Positions 29,453-40,091 are shown, counted from the first letter of the stretch. The stretch: 64,000 bases of DNA from Parietichytrium sp. I65-24A (GCA_012862575.1 BLSF01000002.1:1-64000), one strand, 5' to 3'. Translations and numbers: made by a program. Notes: a model not told the origin generated them from the sequence alone.

Positions 29453-31012
29453 ATGTCCTTTCAATTTGTGAGCGCCACGCCAGAGTCCATCGAGGTGGAC
29501 TCCGAGAACGTCAAGTACTCGGACGCGGAGATCTTGGCAGAGTACAGCTACGGGTCAACCAAAGTGGTGCGCAACGAGGATGGCAAGCTCAAGGCCACCC
29601 CAAGTGTGAGAAAGGTGTCGTTTAAGACCGAGCGCAAGGTGCCAAAGACTGGAATGTTGCTTGTGGGGTGGGGTGGAAACAATGGATCTACCGTGACCGC
29701 AGGTATCCTTGCAAACAAGCTGGGCCTCGAGTGGAGGACAAAGGAAGGCGTGCAGAAGGCCAACTACTTTGGCAGTGTGGTCTTGGCTTCTTCTGTCAGA
29801 CTTGGTATGGACGAGAACGGCAATGAGATCTTCGTGCCTTTCAACTCGCTCGTGCCAATGGTAAACCCGAATGACCTCGTCATTGGTGGATGGGATATCT
29901 CGTCCATGAACCTTGGTGATGCCATGCGCCGGTCAAAGGTTCTTGATGTGCAACTCCAGGACCAGCTTTACGAAAAAATGAAGACCATGGTGCCAATGCC
30001 AAGTATCTACGACCCAGACTTCATCGCTGCGAACCAGGCGGACCGTGCCGACAACGTGCTCAAGGGCAGCAAGAAGGAGAACCTCGAGACCTTAAAGAAG
30101 AACATCGCAGACTTCAAGGCCGAGAACGGACTCGACAAGGTCATTGTTCTCTGGACAGCAAACACCGAGCGCTTTAGCGAAATTCAAGAGGGCGTTAACG
30201 ACACTGCTGACAACTTGTTGGCTTCGATCGACGAGGACGAGGAGGAGATCTCCCCTTCGACCATGTTTGCGATTGCTTCTATTCAGAGCGGTTGCGCATT
30301 CATCAATGGATCGCCTCAGAACTGCTTTGTTCCTGGTGTTATTGAACTTGCTGAGCGCCTCAACGTTTACATTGGCGGAGACGACTTCAAGAGCGGACAG
30401 ACAAAGATGAAGAGTGTTTTGGTAGACTTTTTCGTCAGTGCCGGAATCAAGCCAGTGTCCATCGTGAGCTACAACCATCTCGGTAACAACGACGGCAAGA
30501 ACCTCAGTGCGCCAAAGCAGTTCCGCAGCAAGGAAATCTCCAAGAGCAACGTCGTCGACGACATGGTTGCGTCGAACGGCATTCTCTTTGAAGAGGGCGA
30601 GCATCCTGACCACTGTGTCGTCATCAAGTATGTCCCTTACGTTGGCGACTCCAAGCGCGCAATGGACGAGTACACCAACGAAATCTTTTTGGGAGGCAAG
30701 AACACCATCGTTATGCACAACACCTGTGAGGACTCGTTGTTGGCAACCCCACTGATCATTGACCTCGTGATTCTCACCGAAGTCTTTCAGCGCATCACCT
30801 TCAAAACCGAGGATGGCGCTGACTACGAAGGGTTCCACTCTGTACTCTCCTTGCTGAGCTTTTTGCTCAAGGCTCCTCTCGTGCCACCAGGCACCCCAGT
30901 GGTCAATGCTCTATTTTCTCAGCGCGAGGCAATTGTGAACTTTCTGCGAGCGTGCGTCGGTCTTCCTGCGGAAAATCACATGCATTTTGATCACCGTACC
31001 AAGCACCATTAA
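29453..31012 (+). CDS. INO1: Inositol-3-phosphate synthase, 519 aa
   Basis: This NAD-dependent isomerase (EC 5.5.1.4) converts glucose 6-phosphate to 1D-myo-inositol 3-phosphate, the first step to inositol, phosphoinositides and phytate. The NAD-binding GWGGNNGST is at residues 72-80, and the other hallmark segments follow in order: [45 protein letters not shown] and [16 protein letters not shown]. Length is normal for eukaryotic enzymes (about 510-530), there is no targeting peptide, and the product is probably cytosolic. The frame is uninterrupted, and codon choice is strongly biased (many GAG, AAG, GGC), consistent with high expression. It is followed by an AATAAA at 31137. Confidence 0.98.
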   Translation: MSFQFVSATPESIEVDSENVKYSDAEILAEYSYGSTKVVRNEDGKLKATPSVRKVSFKTERKVPKTGMLLVGWGGNNGSTVTAGILANKLGLEWRTKEGVQKANYFGSVVLASSVRLGMDENGNEIFVPFNSLVPMVNPNDLVIGGWDISSMNLGDAMRRSKVLDVQLQDQLYEKMKTMVPMPSIYDPDFIAANQADRADNVLKGSKKENLETLKKNIADFKAENGLDKVIVLWTANTERFSEIQEGVNDTADNLLASIDEDEEEISPSTMFAIASIQSGCAFINGSPQNCFVPGVIELAERLNVYIGGDDFKSGQTKMKSVLVDFFVSAGIKPVSIVSYNHLGNNDGKNLSAPKQFRSKEISKSNVVDDMVASNGILFEEGEHPDHCVVIKYVPYVGDSKRAMDEYTNEIFLGGKNTIVMHNTCEDSLLATPLIIDLVILTEVFQRITFKTEDGADYEGFHSVLSLLSFLLKAPLVPPGTPVVNALFSQREAIVNFLRACVGLPAENHMHFDHRTKHH

Positions 31013-31136
31013 ATCATCTGTCGCCAAAAAGAAAATCATGGCGGCTGCGTTAGTCCTTGGATTTTCAATGCTGTGATCTCGCCTTCACGACATTTCATTC
31101 AAAAAAATATAGAATTCTACTCGATACAATGAAGCA

Positions 31137-31142
31137 AATAAA
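31137..31142 (+). promoter_or_regulatory. AATAAA poly(A) signal candidate after INO1
   Basis: The hexamer lies about 125 bp downstream of the inositol synthase stop in an A/T-rich stretch. Confidence 0.45.
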
Positions 31143-31183
31143 CGTGTTATGACTCCGCTATCTCTGTTTCGTCTCGTCTCTTT

Positions 31184-31197
31184 CTACTAGCTAGTAG
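31184..31197. repeat. Perfect 14-bp palindrome CTACTAGCTAGTAG
   Basis: Read directly. Related CTAGTAG/CTACTAG clusters occur at about 33581-33600, 33632-33650, 43113-43133, 48830-48848 and 56697-56711, all intergenic. Confidence 0.6.
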
Positions 31198-31334
31198 AGA
31201 GAGAGAGAGGCGCAAGCCTGGAAGACGTGTTTATACTTTCTCTTGCAGATCGAGGATTGGACCCGGGAAAAAGAGGAATCGAAGGGAAAGGAGAAAACTC
31301 TCTTGCAAGATAATAGGTACGAGGGACAAAGCAG

Positions 31335-33062
31335 CTAAAACAATTTTGGAACTTCCTGTGCAGCCTTCTTCGCCTTCTGTTTCTGGCGCTTCAGCTGGGA
31401 CTTTGACAGCTGCGGAGGTGGAGCCGCTCCAGGTGGAAGGTACTTTGGACCGCCAATCGTGGCTCTACCACCAGGTTTGGCTGCAGCTGATGCCCCTGAC
31501 TTGGCAGGTCCGCCCTCTCTCTCAGCACGCATCATTGCCGCAAGCGATCCGGTGGAACCCGGTGGCCTGTAAGCTTGCTTCTTTGCTGCCGGCTTTGGGG
31601 GCACAACAGCGTCCTTGCTTGCAGCTCCTTCGGCTGCCCCAGGGGCGGGGATGGTTGGGCGTACCTTAAGCGGAGATTCGGGGCGATCCGGATAGCAGCC
31701 CAGTGCTGCTGGGCGCCAGATCGCTTTAGAGCATTCGCGCACGCTCACGGTGTAGAGCTCGGTACCATTGAAGGTATAAAAAGTCACTCCATTGTCCACT
31801 CTCATACGTGGGAATAGAGTCGCAGTCATAAAGAAGCGCCCACATGGAGACCACTCCTGTGTTACCGCGCAATTCGCACGAGTAGACCCCACCTTCTTTT
31901 TCTCTGTAAGGTCCCAGAAATCCATGTCCCCAAGAAGATTTCCAAACCCTCCCAGGCACACGTATCGGCCATACGGGGAGAATCGAATTGTGTTTCTGTG
32001 TGCCACTCCAAAATCAAAGATCTTGTCTCCCTTGGTGTTGTACATGAGCGAAGAGGCAGGACTCTTGCCTGAAATTGCAATAAAACTCTGGCCGTCGGGA
32101 GCCCACTCAAAATCGTGAAAGCTTCCGTCACCTTCAGGAAGAATCTTGGAATCATACTGCCCGCTGGAATGCAACAAATAGAGTGCCGACTCTCCGTAGT
32201 ATGATTGCCCAGTGGAATCTACGTCGGTGTCTGTCTTACAAAGCACAGCGTTGCCTTTTGGGGACCATTTGAATTTGGCCTCTTGAGCTTTGAAGAACGT
32301 CTTGCCGCTGATAGCAGTGTTCAGCCCACCTGGGAAGGTATACATCCCGATCTTTGCTGGGCCCCCTTTCTTCTCAGGTTTGAAGCAAGCAATTTTCACC
32401 GAGTTCTCCTCAGAAAGCTCGCCGGCATTTTTCGTGAGAGAGAATTGCGTTACTCCCTCGTACCGAAGCTGTACGTGAAACAACTTGTATCAGCATCGTG
32501 CCAAAAATTCCTGACAAAGAACATCGCGAGTATGTTTAGTTAGACTTACCGAGTCGGCCCGCACGCTAAAATCGTTGTTCGCGTACACGTGAATGGTATT
32601 TGTCACCATGTGAGCTGCTACAAGCTCATCCGGGGTCCACTGCACAGTCGGCCATGTGGTCCCCAGTAGATTTTTCTCGATAGCGCGCCAAACGATTTCT
32701 CCATCAGACACCCTCCAGACGATCAAGTTGCCGTCCGTCCCAGCAAACTTCTCCCAAGTCAGCACAAAGCTGCCAAGCGGAGACAGCGCCAATTTCTGAA
32801 TCCCAGGCCGCTCGACCTTCCTAATGACCTCTCCAGAGTCGCTGTTGTAGAGCACAAATCCGTCCGCCCGCAGCAAAGCCACCACCGATCCATCGTTCGA
32901 GCAGAATTCCACATCTTTGACAGCTTCAATCTTGCTCGGCTTGAATTTGCTGTCCTCATTGTCCTTCTCAACCAGCTCACCACTCTTCTTCACTGGCCCA
33001 AGCTTGAACTCCGCGCCTTCGCGACCCAGCACCACATATTGGATGCGCTTCTCTTCGCTCAT
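31335..33062 (-). CDS. EIF2A: Eukaryotic translation initiation factor 2A, two exons, 548 aa
   Basis: Exons are 33062-32550 and 32468-31335. The protein is a WD-like beta-propeller that can deliver initiator Met-tRNA to the 40S subunit independently of GTP-eIF2. Segments shared with the family include TDVDSTGQSYYGESALY, KIFDFGVAHRNTIRFSPYGR, GFGNLLGDMDFWDL and TATLFPRMRVDNG. The C-terminus carries AYRPPGS and the basic helix SKSQLKRQKQKAKKAA. Splicing joins VRADS to LRYEGVTQF, matching the length and register of human eIF2A. The C-terminal region has extra Ala/Pro/Gly-rich linkers. Its start is divergent from the PH-domain gene, with about 710 bp between. Confidence 0.96.
32469..32549 (-). 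other. Spliceosomal intron in eIF2A, 81 bp
   Basis: Donor TCG|GTAAGT, acceptor ACGTACAG|CTT, and a GCTGATAC branch candidate about 21 nt before the acceptor. Phase 0. Retention would stop translation after about 190 codons. Confidence 0.93.
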
Positions 33063-33182
33063 CTTTCACGCTATTCAACCCGCGGACCAACGACTTTCCT
33101 TCTGCTTCTTCCCGTTGTGCACCGCAAATCTATGCGATGTCAGACCCCGCGCACCTAACTAACCGCGTTACTGAAGCGATAC

Positions 33183-33191
33183 TGACTGTGA
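33183..33191 (+). promoter_or_regulatory. Intergenic 9-mer TGACTGTGA (copy 6 of 7)
   Basis: An exact copy about 120 bp upstream of the eIF2A start, in reverse orientation relative to it. Confidence 0.35.
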
Positions 33192-33712
33192 GTACCGCGC
33201 ACAGTTGTTTCTGCCTTTTCTGCGGTGTTTGGATGTGTTTGGGCCACACAGAGGTTTGCGGTTAGCCGAAAGTATAGCGTAGGATAGCACCGCCATATGT
33301 TGTGATATGATGGGATGATATTTGTATAATGTGGTATCTAGAGGTTGTATCTACGGTTCTGTATCCTTGCAGCAGTGCTCTTTCGAGATCCCTTCCATCA
33401 ACATTCATCCATCAACATTCACCCTGGACCGCTAGCGCTTGAATGGCTCGGTAAAGAACACATGGATACGCTTAGCGGGTCGTGATCGGCAGATTCGTCT
33501 TGGCGAACGCTTACGCTGTGCAGAGGGCCAGCTTTAAAAAAAAGTTCGGCACAGTTGTTTAGGATCTAACTATCTCCAGACTACTAGCTCGCTACTAGAG
33601 AGGGTTCGTACACACAGTCATCGGCTACTTTGCTACTAGCGACTAGCTATAACAGTAAGGAACTGTCAATTTTGTTGAATTTTGGATGTGCAACTTGATG
33701 AACGTGTGCACT

Positions 33713-33722
33713 GTACCGGTAC
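33713..33722. promoter_or_regulatory. Palindrome GTACCGGTAC, second copy
   Basis: A perfect palindrome about 50 bp before the ATG of the PH-domain gene; the same 10-mer is at 23061. Confidence 0.3.
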
Positions 33723-33773
33723 AGAGAGAGTAGAAGAGATCCTCGTCGAGGACACTTTGTTCGAAACATTTCG

Positions 33774-34856
33774 ATGGCTGCGAGGCGCGAGGATGGTATT
33801 CGGTCGTGTCTGTCCCCAGAGGTGTACTCTGGGCCAGTCCCCCAAGACTACGTCCGGAGTCTCGCACACAAAGGCTGTCATAAAAAAGGGCGAGTGATCA
33901 AGTATGAGATTGTGAGAAGCAGGTCGAAGACACTGGGGATGAAGAGAAAGTGTCTTCTCTGCTTGGACGGAAGCCAGGGTGGGCTCATTCATGCGAAACT
34001 GGACGGGTATGGCGCGATTGCTCCTCCTTCCATGCTAATCCCGCTGTGCCAGATTAGCTCCGTGAGTAGGTGCGGCGTGAGTGAGATTCAAGTTCACGCT
34101 TGGGTGTATAGATTTGGAGAAGGTTCGCGAGCACTACGAGAAAAGCAGCATGTCTTCAGTTTCTATGCCTCTTCCCGCGCCGGCGCTGATGACTGGGTTC
34201 GCACGTTGGAACGTGCATTAAAAGAAGCCACTGTTCAAGAAACGAAGAGTGAGCCAGCTTCCCCAGATTTCAAAGGCTTCCTAACAAGGTCTCCTGCGGA
34301 ACATGAGGTATCATTTGGTGAAGAAGCGAACAATATGCGAGCTCAAGCGTCAAAAGCACCTCCCAAGCCAAAAAAGCCAGACTATTTTCGCCCTGAGAAC
34401 TATAGACCAGACAGCCCGCAATATTTTGCAAGAAGCTCATCACAGCAAGCCGCGCCGCCTCCGCCTGCTCGCTCATCAAGCAAGCCTGGCTTTCAGCCTT
34501 CACAAAACACTCGGGGCGGAAAGCATCGAGCACCTCCGGCGCCGCCAACTCGTCACTCGAGTGTTTCTGCTCGAACGAAGACCGAACTCACCGCAACACA
34601 CGTGATATCTCCACCAGTACCAGTCCGAAAGGAAAGCTTGCGCGTCGCCGACCTAACAACCTTTGGACAGCGCTCAGAGTGCCCTGGAAATATTGCCCCG
34701 TCTCCCCCTCCTCGTCCTGCGTCAAAGCATTTACGGTCTTGCGTAGCTTCACAGTCTAACGGTGAGCCGCCATTACCACCTCGGCCAGAGAGCCTTGCGA
34801 AGATGAGCGCAGATCCAACTACACTCCCGCTCCCGCCTCGGCCAAAGCGGCGTTAG
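33774..34856 (+). CDS. PH-like domain with proline-rich SH3-ligand tail, 360 aa
   Basis: Residues about 20-155 look like a pleckstrin-homology fold: alternating strands (RKCLLCLDGS, QHVFSFYASS) ending in the typical C-terminal helix with a conserved Trp (ADDWVRTLERALKEA). The rest is a disordered tail with many PxxP motifs and basic neighbours (PPPPARSSSK, PPAPPTRHSS, PPLPPRPES, PLPPRPKRR), classic SH3 or WW ligands. The plan suggests a membrane-recruited adaptor binding phosphoinositides and SH3 proteins in actin or endocytic control; this is inference. The ATG at 33774 is chosen as the first in frame. An AATAAA follows 50 bp after the stop. Confidence 0.72.
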   Translation: MAARREDGIRSCLSPEVYSGPVPQDYVRSLAHKGCHKKGRVIKYEIVRSRSKTLGMKRKCLLCLDGSQGGLIHAKLDGYGAIAPPSMLIPLCQISSVSRCGVSEIQVHAWVYRFGEGSRALREKQHVFSFYASSRAGADDWVRTLERALKEATVQETKSEPASPDFKGFLTRSPAEHEVSFGEEANNMRAQASKAPPKPKKPDYFRPENYRPDSPQYFARSSSQQAAPPPPARSSSKPGFQPSQNTRGGKHRAPPAPPTRHSSVSARTKTELTATHVISPPVPVRKESLRVADLTTFGQRSECPGNIAPSPPPRPASKHLRSCVASQSNGEPPLPPRPESLAKMSADPTTLPLPPRPKRR

Positions 34857-34904
34857 ATAGATCCATTGCTTTGCATAATCTCGCGCATGATTGCAGATAT
34901 GTAC

Positions 34905-34910
34905 AATAAA
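34905..34910 (+). promoter_or_regulatory. AATAAA poly(A) signal candidate
   Basis: About 50 bp after the stop of the PH-domain gene. Confidence 0.45.
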
Positions 34911-35344
34911 CGCATACCACCTTTTCCTCTCAGACTCCACCTCCTTCCATCCAACGCAGCTGTCAGCCATCACACCACTACATACAGCAAGCCAGTGCTG
35001 AGCCATTAACGCCGGAAACAACTTGATGATGCTGCGCCTTTCAAAAGACTGTCGCGCACTCACGAAGAGGCCGCTCACATTCTTGACCAATCCCCCATCG
35101 ATCCTAAAACCATCCCAGATCACCTCCTTCTCATCTTCTCTCCGTCGCCCCGGAACCCAGTCGCCTCCCCCGTCTAACCTAAACACTAGCAGTCCCGTCC
35201 CAAAAGAACCCGGAACCGGCGGAAAAGTCCGTTGTAGCGCTCTCTTCGGCCACACCCTACCGCTCGACCCTATGTGCACTAGATGGCACGCCCACCCACT
35301 TTGCACTTGAATCGTCGGCCTCCATTCCTCCCAAACTCTCTCTC

Positions 35345-35367
35345 CGCTTCTCCTCTCTCTCTCTCTG

Positions 35368-35398
<31 letters not shown>

Positions 35399-35400
35399 TG
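35345..35400. repeat. CT-rich microsatellite (CTCTGT/CTCT)n
   Basis: An almost uninterrupted run of CTCT and CTGT units. Confidence 0.9.
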
Positions 35401-35895
35401 TGCGCGCGTCTCTCAATTTCTCGGTCTCTCTCACTCTTGCTTTCCCTCAGTCAGTCTGTGCGTGTGTGCGTGTGTGCGCAGTCGTCGTAAGGCTGCTCAA
35501 GTTTGCACGCTTCCGGACGCATCTGGAGCACCTGGAGCACCTGGAGAAAGGGGAGGCAGGAGTTCAGTTTTGAAAGAGAAGGAGAAGGAGAAGGGGAAGA
35601 GGGACGGGAACAGTGAGAGCCCGCGGGTGAAAGGGCGGCCAAGTGCGAAGGTGAGAGAGTGAGAGAGTGAGAGAGTGGGAAAGTGTGCCGCTGGATGGGT
35701 TGTTGCGCTGCTGCACGAGCAAGTGAGAGTGAGTGGAAGCGGTAGTCTCTGCGGAGTTCGGGGGCCGTGGCTGTGGCTGTTGTTTCGTGTTGTTGTGTGG
35801 GTGGGTGGGAAGGAATCTGAAGAGGGAAGGTGAAAGCTGCATTTGCAGAGGAGTTGAGAAAGCCTGTATCTTGGAGAGGTGAGAGCAGGGAAGAG

Positions 35896-36657
35896 ATGCC
35901 GGTGAGGGTGGCGAATAGCCCGCACCATGGGTCGGCAGTCGTGGCATTCACATCCGGGCTCGGGTTCAAGTTTTGCGAGGAGCAGGTGCTGCCTTACGAT
36001 GGCGAGTTCGACGAGTCATTCCTGGCGAGGCTTGAACCGGAGCAGAGCACAAGCAGCCGAAGGGGTCGGCGGCCGGAAAGGCTCGAGTCCCCTCGCGGAC
36101 ACGCGTCTTTCATGGAGGACTGCGGGGGAAGCCCATCCTCGATTCGCACGACGAGAGAGACATTTCCAGTAATCGAGCCGGAGCTAAATATTTTTAGCAG
36201 GAGCGCAAGTCTGAACCCATCTGCATTGCAACTGGTGGTCGATCTCCTCGGGGAAGATGATGAGGTGACCTATAGCTCGAACGTCAATACCTTTGCCACA
36301 AACGCTAACACTTATCACCACCACCACCTCTACACTACGGCCATGCATAGCAGCGAAAACAGTACACTCAGCAGCGATATTCATGAATTCAACAACTTGG
36401 GACCAGATTTCGCGACAGATCTTCGCCGTCAAGGTGTGCACGAGATTGGTGAACACCTTCAAGACCTTCCCGGTCGAGCGTCTGTAGCCCAGGAAATTGA
36501 GAGCGAGATTTATTTATATTCGAGCCAAAACGGGCCGTTTGTGCCAACGTACCGCGCTGCGATAGCTACTGTGTGTGACATCGTTCGATTCAGGTACAAC
36601 AGCACTTCCATAGGTGGGGGGATCTATTCACAGGTATCTCCACGTGGAGACCTATAA
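35896..36657 (+). CDS. Hypothetical protein, 253 aa
   Basis: I do not recognise this protein. The ATG at 35896 is the first in frame; only a GTG lies upstream. The chain is polar and probably partly disordered, with an RRGRRPE basic patch near residue 58, an Asp/Glu-rich centre, a short His run (HHHH) near 148, and a more ordered-looking C-terminus. No signal peptide or membrane segment is present. Codon use resembles neighbouring genes. It converges on the FHA-like gene, and an AATAAA lies at 36822. A further exon cannot be excluded. Confidence 0.5.
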   Translation: MPVRVANSPHHGSAVVAFTSGLGFKFCEEQVLPYDGEFDESFLARLEPEQSTSSRRGRRPERLESPRGHASFMEDCGGSPSSIRTTRETFPVIEPELNIFSRSASLNPSALQLVVDLLGEDDEVTYSSNVNTFATNANTYHHHHLYTTAMHSSENSTLSSDIHEFNNLGPDFATDLRRQGVHEIGEHLQDLPGRASVAQEIESEIYLYSSQNGPFVPTYRAAIATVCDIVRFRYNSTSIGGGIYSQVSPRGDL

Positions 36658-36821
36658 GGTGGGCAAGAAGGTCTGTCCTGAGACAATCTCCCGCAAAGTC
36701 ATATCGCAATTTTGGAAGTGGGAGTAATTGCAGGACAGAATCGTGCCAAAGAGAGCTGTGACAGATGCGCAAATGATGGGAATTGCCATGTCCGCGAGAG
36801 AGATAAATGAAAATGGAAATG

Positions 36822-36827
36822 AATAAA
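36822..36827 (+). promoter_or_regulatory. AATAAA poly(A) signal candidate
   Basis: It lies 165 bp after the stop of the 253-residue hypothetical gene, in an A/T-rich convergent gap. Confidence 0.35.
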
Positions 36828-36892
36828 ATTAATTGCTACTACTTTAATTATGTCGTTTATAGATGTTACACGCGGGAAGGATTTCGAGAACT

Positions 36893-38776
36893 CTACTTGA
36901 GGCCAAAATAATTTAGTTCTCGACGATGATAAAATTGCAGAAATTGGTCGGTCAAATGCAGGCGGAACCGCGTGGCAACCCAAGGGGCCCAAAAGTGAAA
37001 GGGGACGTTCTGCTCGCACAAAGCAGCATACATACGTCTTGTCTCAAAGCGAGATATCCCAAGCGAGACTAAATCCGGGATTTCATTGGGCTGCCTCAAT
37101 CTATGGCGGAGGTACTCCGATACCACGAGGGCATGAAAGTGTGAGTAGGGCAAGTCTTCCGGAGACACAAATGTGTCCGAAGGAACTTGAGTCAGTGGAG
37201 AATAGTGCCATGCACGCTCCACCCTATAGGCGATTGGGCTTTGAAACTTGTCGACTAGCCAATCAGGGTTCATTTCTCCGTGCAACGTCTTACCGCAGCC
37301 ACCAAATACCACAATATCTCCCTCTGCCAAAAACGTCTTTCGCACTCGCATACAATTCACTATGATTCCAGCGTTACGTCCGTCTTCTAGTTCCGCAACG
37401 CTCCAACAACCAACGTGCGCTGAGTACTCCAGAGCAGCATGCTTTCGCCTCAGTGGGATGCCCATGTCAGCCAAGCGTACACGCAGCACACCAGCCTTAC
37501 GCTCTATCGAGCTGCTGGCCAACTTTGCAGACGCAGTTGCTCCGATTTCCACCCTTTGAAAGAGTGTGGGATTTAGCTCAATTAAATCTGGAAGCTCGAG
37601 CAGATTGTGAGTTTTGCTGCGCTCCGAGTATTCTCCCTGCAGCACCAACCTCCATTCACAGTCCAAGGAATTTTTCAGTGGAGTAGTTAGCTCTCTTGCA
37701 GTTGTGCTCACCGAATCTTCTGCCAACAGCGCTTGGCGATTTACCAGCCCTTTGGGCGAGGCTAAACCTAAGGATGCAGAAGTTGGAGTTATCCGAGGCC
37801 CAAAAGGATTTGCGCACTGAAATATTTTCCCGATGCCCAAGTAGGTGTGACGCTTTGGAATAGCCTGCACAAGCTCGCCTGGGACGACTTTTGGCCGATG
37901 ATGTCGTGGCTTCTTCAGTAATTCCCAAGCTTCTTTGCTAGCGTCATACGCCCAGGTTCCCGTTTTCGTCTCTATGTGGGTGCAGGCAAATAGTGACAGT
38001 GCTTCCATGTGCGAAACGGGTGCGCTCTCCAGTCCGTACTGGTGCTGGACGATTGAGAGGATATTTAAAGACGCACCGACAAGATCTCGAAGCGTCTTCA
38101 TTGTTGGATCAACTGATGGGAACGTCTCCGTTTCGAGCCCGAGTTTGTCTATCTCGTACGCCAACACGTCCCTCCGTAGTTCAACAGCTCGAAACAAGTA
38201 ATCCTCTGCCTTGGCAACGCGGGCCCCCAAGAGATGTCTGACACTGCTTTGTACACTTTTTTCGTTATAAATGACCATGACTTCCTCCCCGTAGGAGTCA
38301 GTCTTGCGCCTCTGATGGTTTGTGGAATTGTCGAAGAGTTTGTCTGTGCCTTCCAAAGGCTTCATTTGCATCCTCACTACGTTTCCAAGATTATGTGAAG
38401 TTTTCGCGAGATCGAGCACCGCCTGCCGATACGGTGAACCACGCTTCAACGAGACCTTGCCTCGCTGATGCAAGATAGCCATTTTTTCTTCCCTCAAATT
38501 GTACGCCTTGGAGAGAAAATGCTCTGCATCTTCGAGATCACCAACTATCCGACAATGCCGAGCTAGCTTGTCGTACTCGCCTTCCAGGGCCTTTTGCACT
38601 GCTTCATGCTCAGCGCTACGGCTCTCCAACCGCCTCAGCTTATCCTCTAGCGCCAGCACACGATCACAACTCTCGTCGTACCCGACCTGAGCCCTCACCA
38701 CCTTATCATCCTCCGCAGGACCTGAAGTGTCGCGTTTCCCTTGCTTCCCTCTCTTCGCCCGACCGCTACTTCCCAT
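36893..38776 (-). CDS. TPR-like region plus degenerate FHA domain, 627 aa
   Basis: The ATG at 38776 is followed by a basic N-terminus and a coiled coil (residues about 35-70, DKLRRLESRSAEHEAVQKAL). Helical TPR-like pairs follow, to about 260. Residues about 405-495 resemble a forkhead-associated domain: RRKHAALEYSAHVGCWSVAE, then DGRNAGIIVNCMRVRKTFLAEGD and IVVFGG, mirroring the S-x-x-H, N-G and L-x-x-G-D pattern. FHA domains read phosphothreonine. Here Arg-Lys-His is kept but the NG pair reads NA, so phosphopeptide binding is uncertain. The C-terminal 130 residues are rich in aromatic and Arg residues and unassigned. A scaffold role is plausible. Confidence 0.72.
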   Translation of the reverse strand: MGSSGRAKRGKQGKRDTSGPAEDDKVVRAQVGYDESCDRVLALEDKLRRLESRSAEHEAVQKALEGEYDKLARHCRIVGDLEDAEHFLSKAYNLREEKMAILHQRGKVSLKRGSPYRQAVLDLAKTSHNLGNVVRMQMKPLEGTDKLFDNSTNHQRRKTDSYGEEVMVIYNEKSVQSSVRHLLGARVAKAEDYLFRAVELRRDVLAYEIDKLGLETETFPSVDPTMKTLRDLVGASLNILSIVQHQYGLESAPVSHMEALSLFACTHIETKTGTWAYDASKEAWELLKKPRHHRPKVVPGELVQAIPKRHTYLGIGKIFQCANPFGPRITPTSASLGLASPKGLVNRQALLAEDSVSTTARELTTPLKNSLDCEWRLVLQGEYSERSKTHNLLELPDLIELNPTLFQRVEIGATASAKLASSSIERKAGVLRVRLADMGIPLRRKHAALEYSAHVGCWSVAELEDGRNAGIIVNCMRVRKTFLAEGDIVVFGGCGKTLHGEMNPDWLVDKFQSPIAYRVERAWHYSPLTQVPSDTFVSPEDLPYSHFHALVVSEYLRHRLRQPNEIPDLVSLGISRFETRRMYAALCEQNVPFHFWAPWVATRFRLHLTDQFLQFYHRRELNYFGLK

Positions 38777-40091
38777 ATCCGCATATCCGTCGACACCCTT
38801 TGGCCGTCTTCGCTTTGCTCAACCGGCACCAACGCAGATCCCCTGCTGGTCGCCACGCCCACTTTTTCGCCCGTGGGTCGGGGCCCGAAAACCGAAAACC
38901 GAAAACCGAAAATCGAACCGCGGGCTACGCACCACAGCGTGGATCGCGAACCGTAGCACTCCAACTGGAACCGCAACTCGTAAACCTTCTAATCCGTGAA
39001 AAGAGTGAATCGCGAAACGTCACCTGCGGACTGCAAGACGGCGTACCGACGGGCCCGAAGCTCTCTGTTTCTAAGTTTCTGAGTTTCTCCGTTTCTCTGT
39101 TTCTCCGTTTCTCCGTTTCTCTGTCTTTTTGGCTCTTTGGCTCTTTGGCGCTGCGGCAGAGTGGCCGTGCTTGTGCGTTGTTGCGCCGTGAGAACATGGT
39201 GAGAACTGTGAGAACACGGACGTCGATGAGTGTGTATTTTTCTTTCATTACAATCGTCGTCGATGGACTAGCTCGTTTCGTAGTCCGCTGCTAGAAGTTG
39301 ATTCGTCAACCGCAGTCGAAAGTGACGGAGTACCACTAGCTGGTAGCTGCTGGCTAGCCGAGAGAGTAGTAGGTTTGTGAGGGGCGAGGAGAATCTGACT
39401 GTAAAAATAGCACACAAATTGCCTTCTGTGTGAGAGAGCAGTGCAAAGCAGTCACAAAAGTAATCGAGTGTGGTACTGAGTACTGGGCACAAGTACCGAG
39501 CAAAGTGCGCGGCACTAACGTCCGAGTTAAGCGTCGTATAATTGATTTTCCAGCGCACACCGCACCATTACCAGCAACTCGGTTTCATTACTGTGTAGAC
39601 TATCCGAAGAGCTAGTCGTCAGAGATGGACTTAGCGCCCACCCCACCACTTATTGCAGGAATTACCCAGCGTGGGAATTACTACTGTTATTACCTGATAC
39701 TCAGTAGTTAGTGTTCGCCTTGGAAGAAAGAATCAATCGATGATCAGCTTATTCGATTCATCGATCGACATGTGGTGCGAAGTTTTGGGAGCGTTTGGAG
39801 TCGGAAATGGCAGTATGGCAGGGCCGAAGCTCGAACGCGTTGCGCAGATCGCAGCGGCGAAGCTTCTTTTTTTTTGTTGAAGTTCATGTCTAGAAATGAA
39901 GAGGGGCTGTGGCCTGAACTCATGCGAGTCTTTCTTGATCTCGATTGATGGGAGCGAGGCAAATTTGTTGGAAGTTGAATAAAGCAGAACGTTGTGACAT
40001 TATGGTTAACCCGTTTTTTAATAAATGCGCAAGGAGACGCTTGCCCTCGCGCTCTCCCCGGCACGCATCGCACGTATCAAAACACGCGAAG
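38777..40091. other. 1.3 kb intergenic region with simple repeats
   Basis: This region contains (CCGAAAA)n at about 38886-38917, a long TTTCTCCG/TTTCTCTG run with GGCTCTTT units at 39061-39150, and CTAGCTGGTAGCTGCTGGCTAG near 39340. No gene seen; the 164-codon plus-strand frame at 38800 is repeat-derived. Confidence 0.5.
39061..39150. repeat. (TTTCTSYG)n degenerate minisatellite
   Basis: About eight imperfect 8-bp units, followed by three GGCTCTTT units. Confidence 0.85.

Larger units (their letters stand above)
31013..31334. other. Convergent 3' region between INO1 and eIF2A
   Basis: The two 3' UTRs share this stretch. It contains a perfect 14-bp palindrome CTACTAGCTAGTAG (31184-31197) followed by (GA)6. 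No gene is visible. Confidence 0.5.
33063..33773. other. Divergent promoter region of eIF2A and the PH-domain gene
   Basis: This stretch contains TGACTGTGA (33183, about 120 bp from the eIF2A ATG), CTACTAG clusters (33581-33650) and GTACCGGTAC (33713, about 50 bp before the PH-domain ATG). No coding frame is credible. Confidence 0.5.
34857..35895. other. Low-complexity intergenic region
   Basis: Left part: no gene seen; the frames at 34773-35306 (minus) and 35023-35310 (plus) look fortuitous. Right part (about 35330-35670) is a chain of simple repeats: CT-rich, then GT-rich, then GGAGCACCT units, then GAGAAG and GAGAGAGT units. The CT/GA skew upstream of the next gene resembles a purine-rich 5' leader. 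Confidence 0.5.

Noticed and set aside
30092-30838. 248-codon open frame antisense to inositol-3-phosphate synthase
   Set aside because: It is a by-product of strong codon bias in the highly conserved INO1 gene; its translation has no recognisable feature.
34773-35306. 177-codon minus-strand frame overlapping the end of the PH-domain gene
   Set aside because: Its first part is opposite intergenic DNA and the rest antisense to a proline-rich tail; composition is irregular and there is no domain.
35023-35310. 95-codon plus-strand frame with a presequence-like N-terminus
   Set aside because: It runs into simple repeats, has no body after the presequence-like part, and no plausible splice continuation was found.
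38800-39294. 164-codon plus-strand frame
   Set aside because: Its translation is dominated by the CCGAAAA and TTTCTCCG simple repeats.
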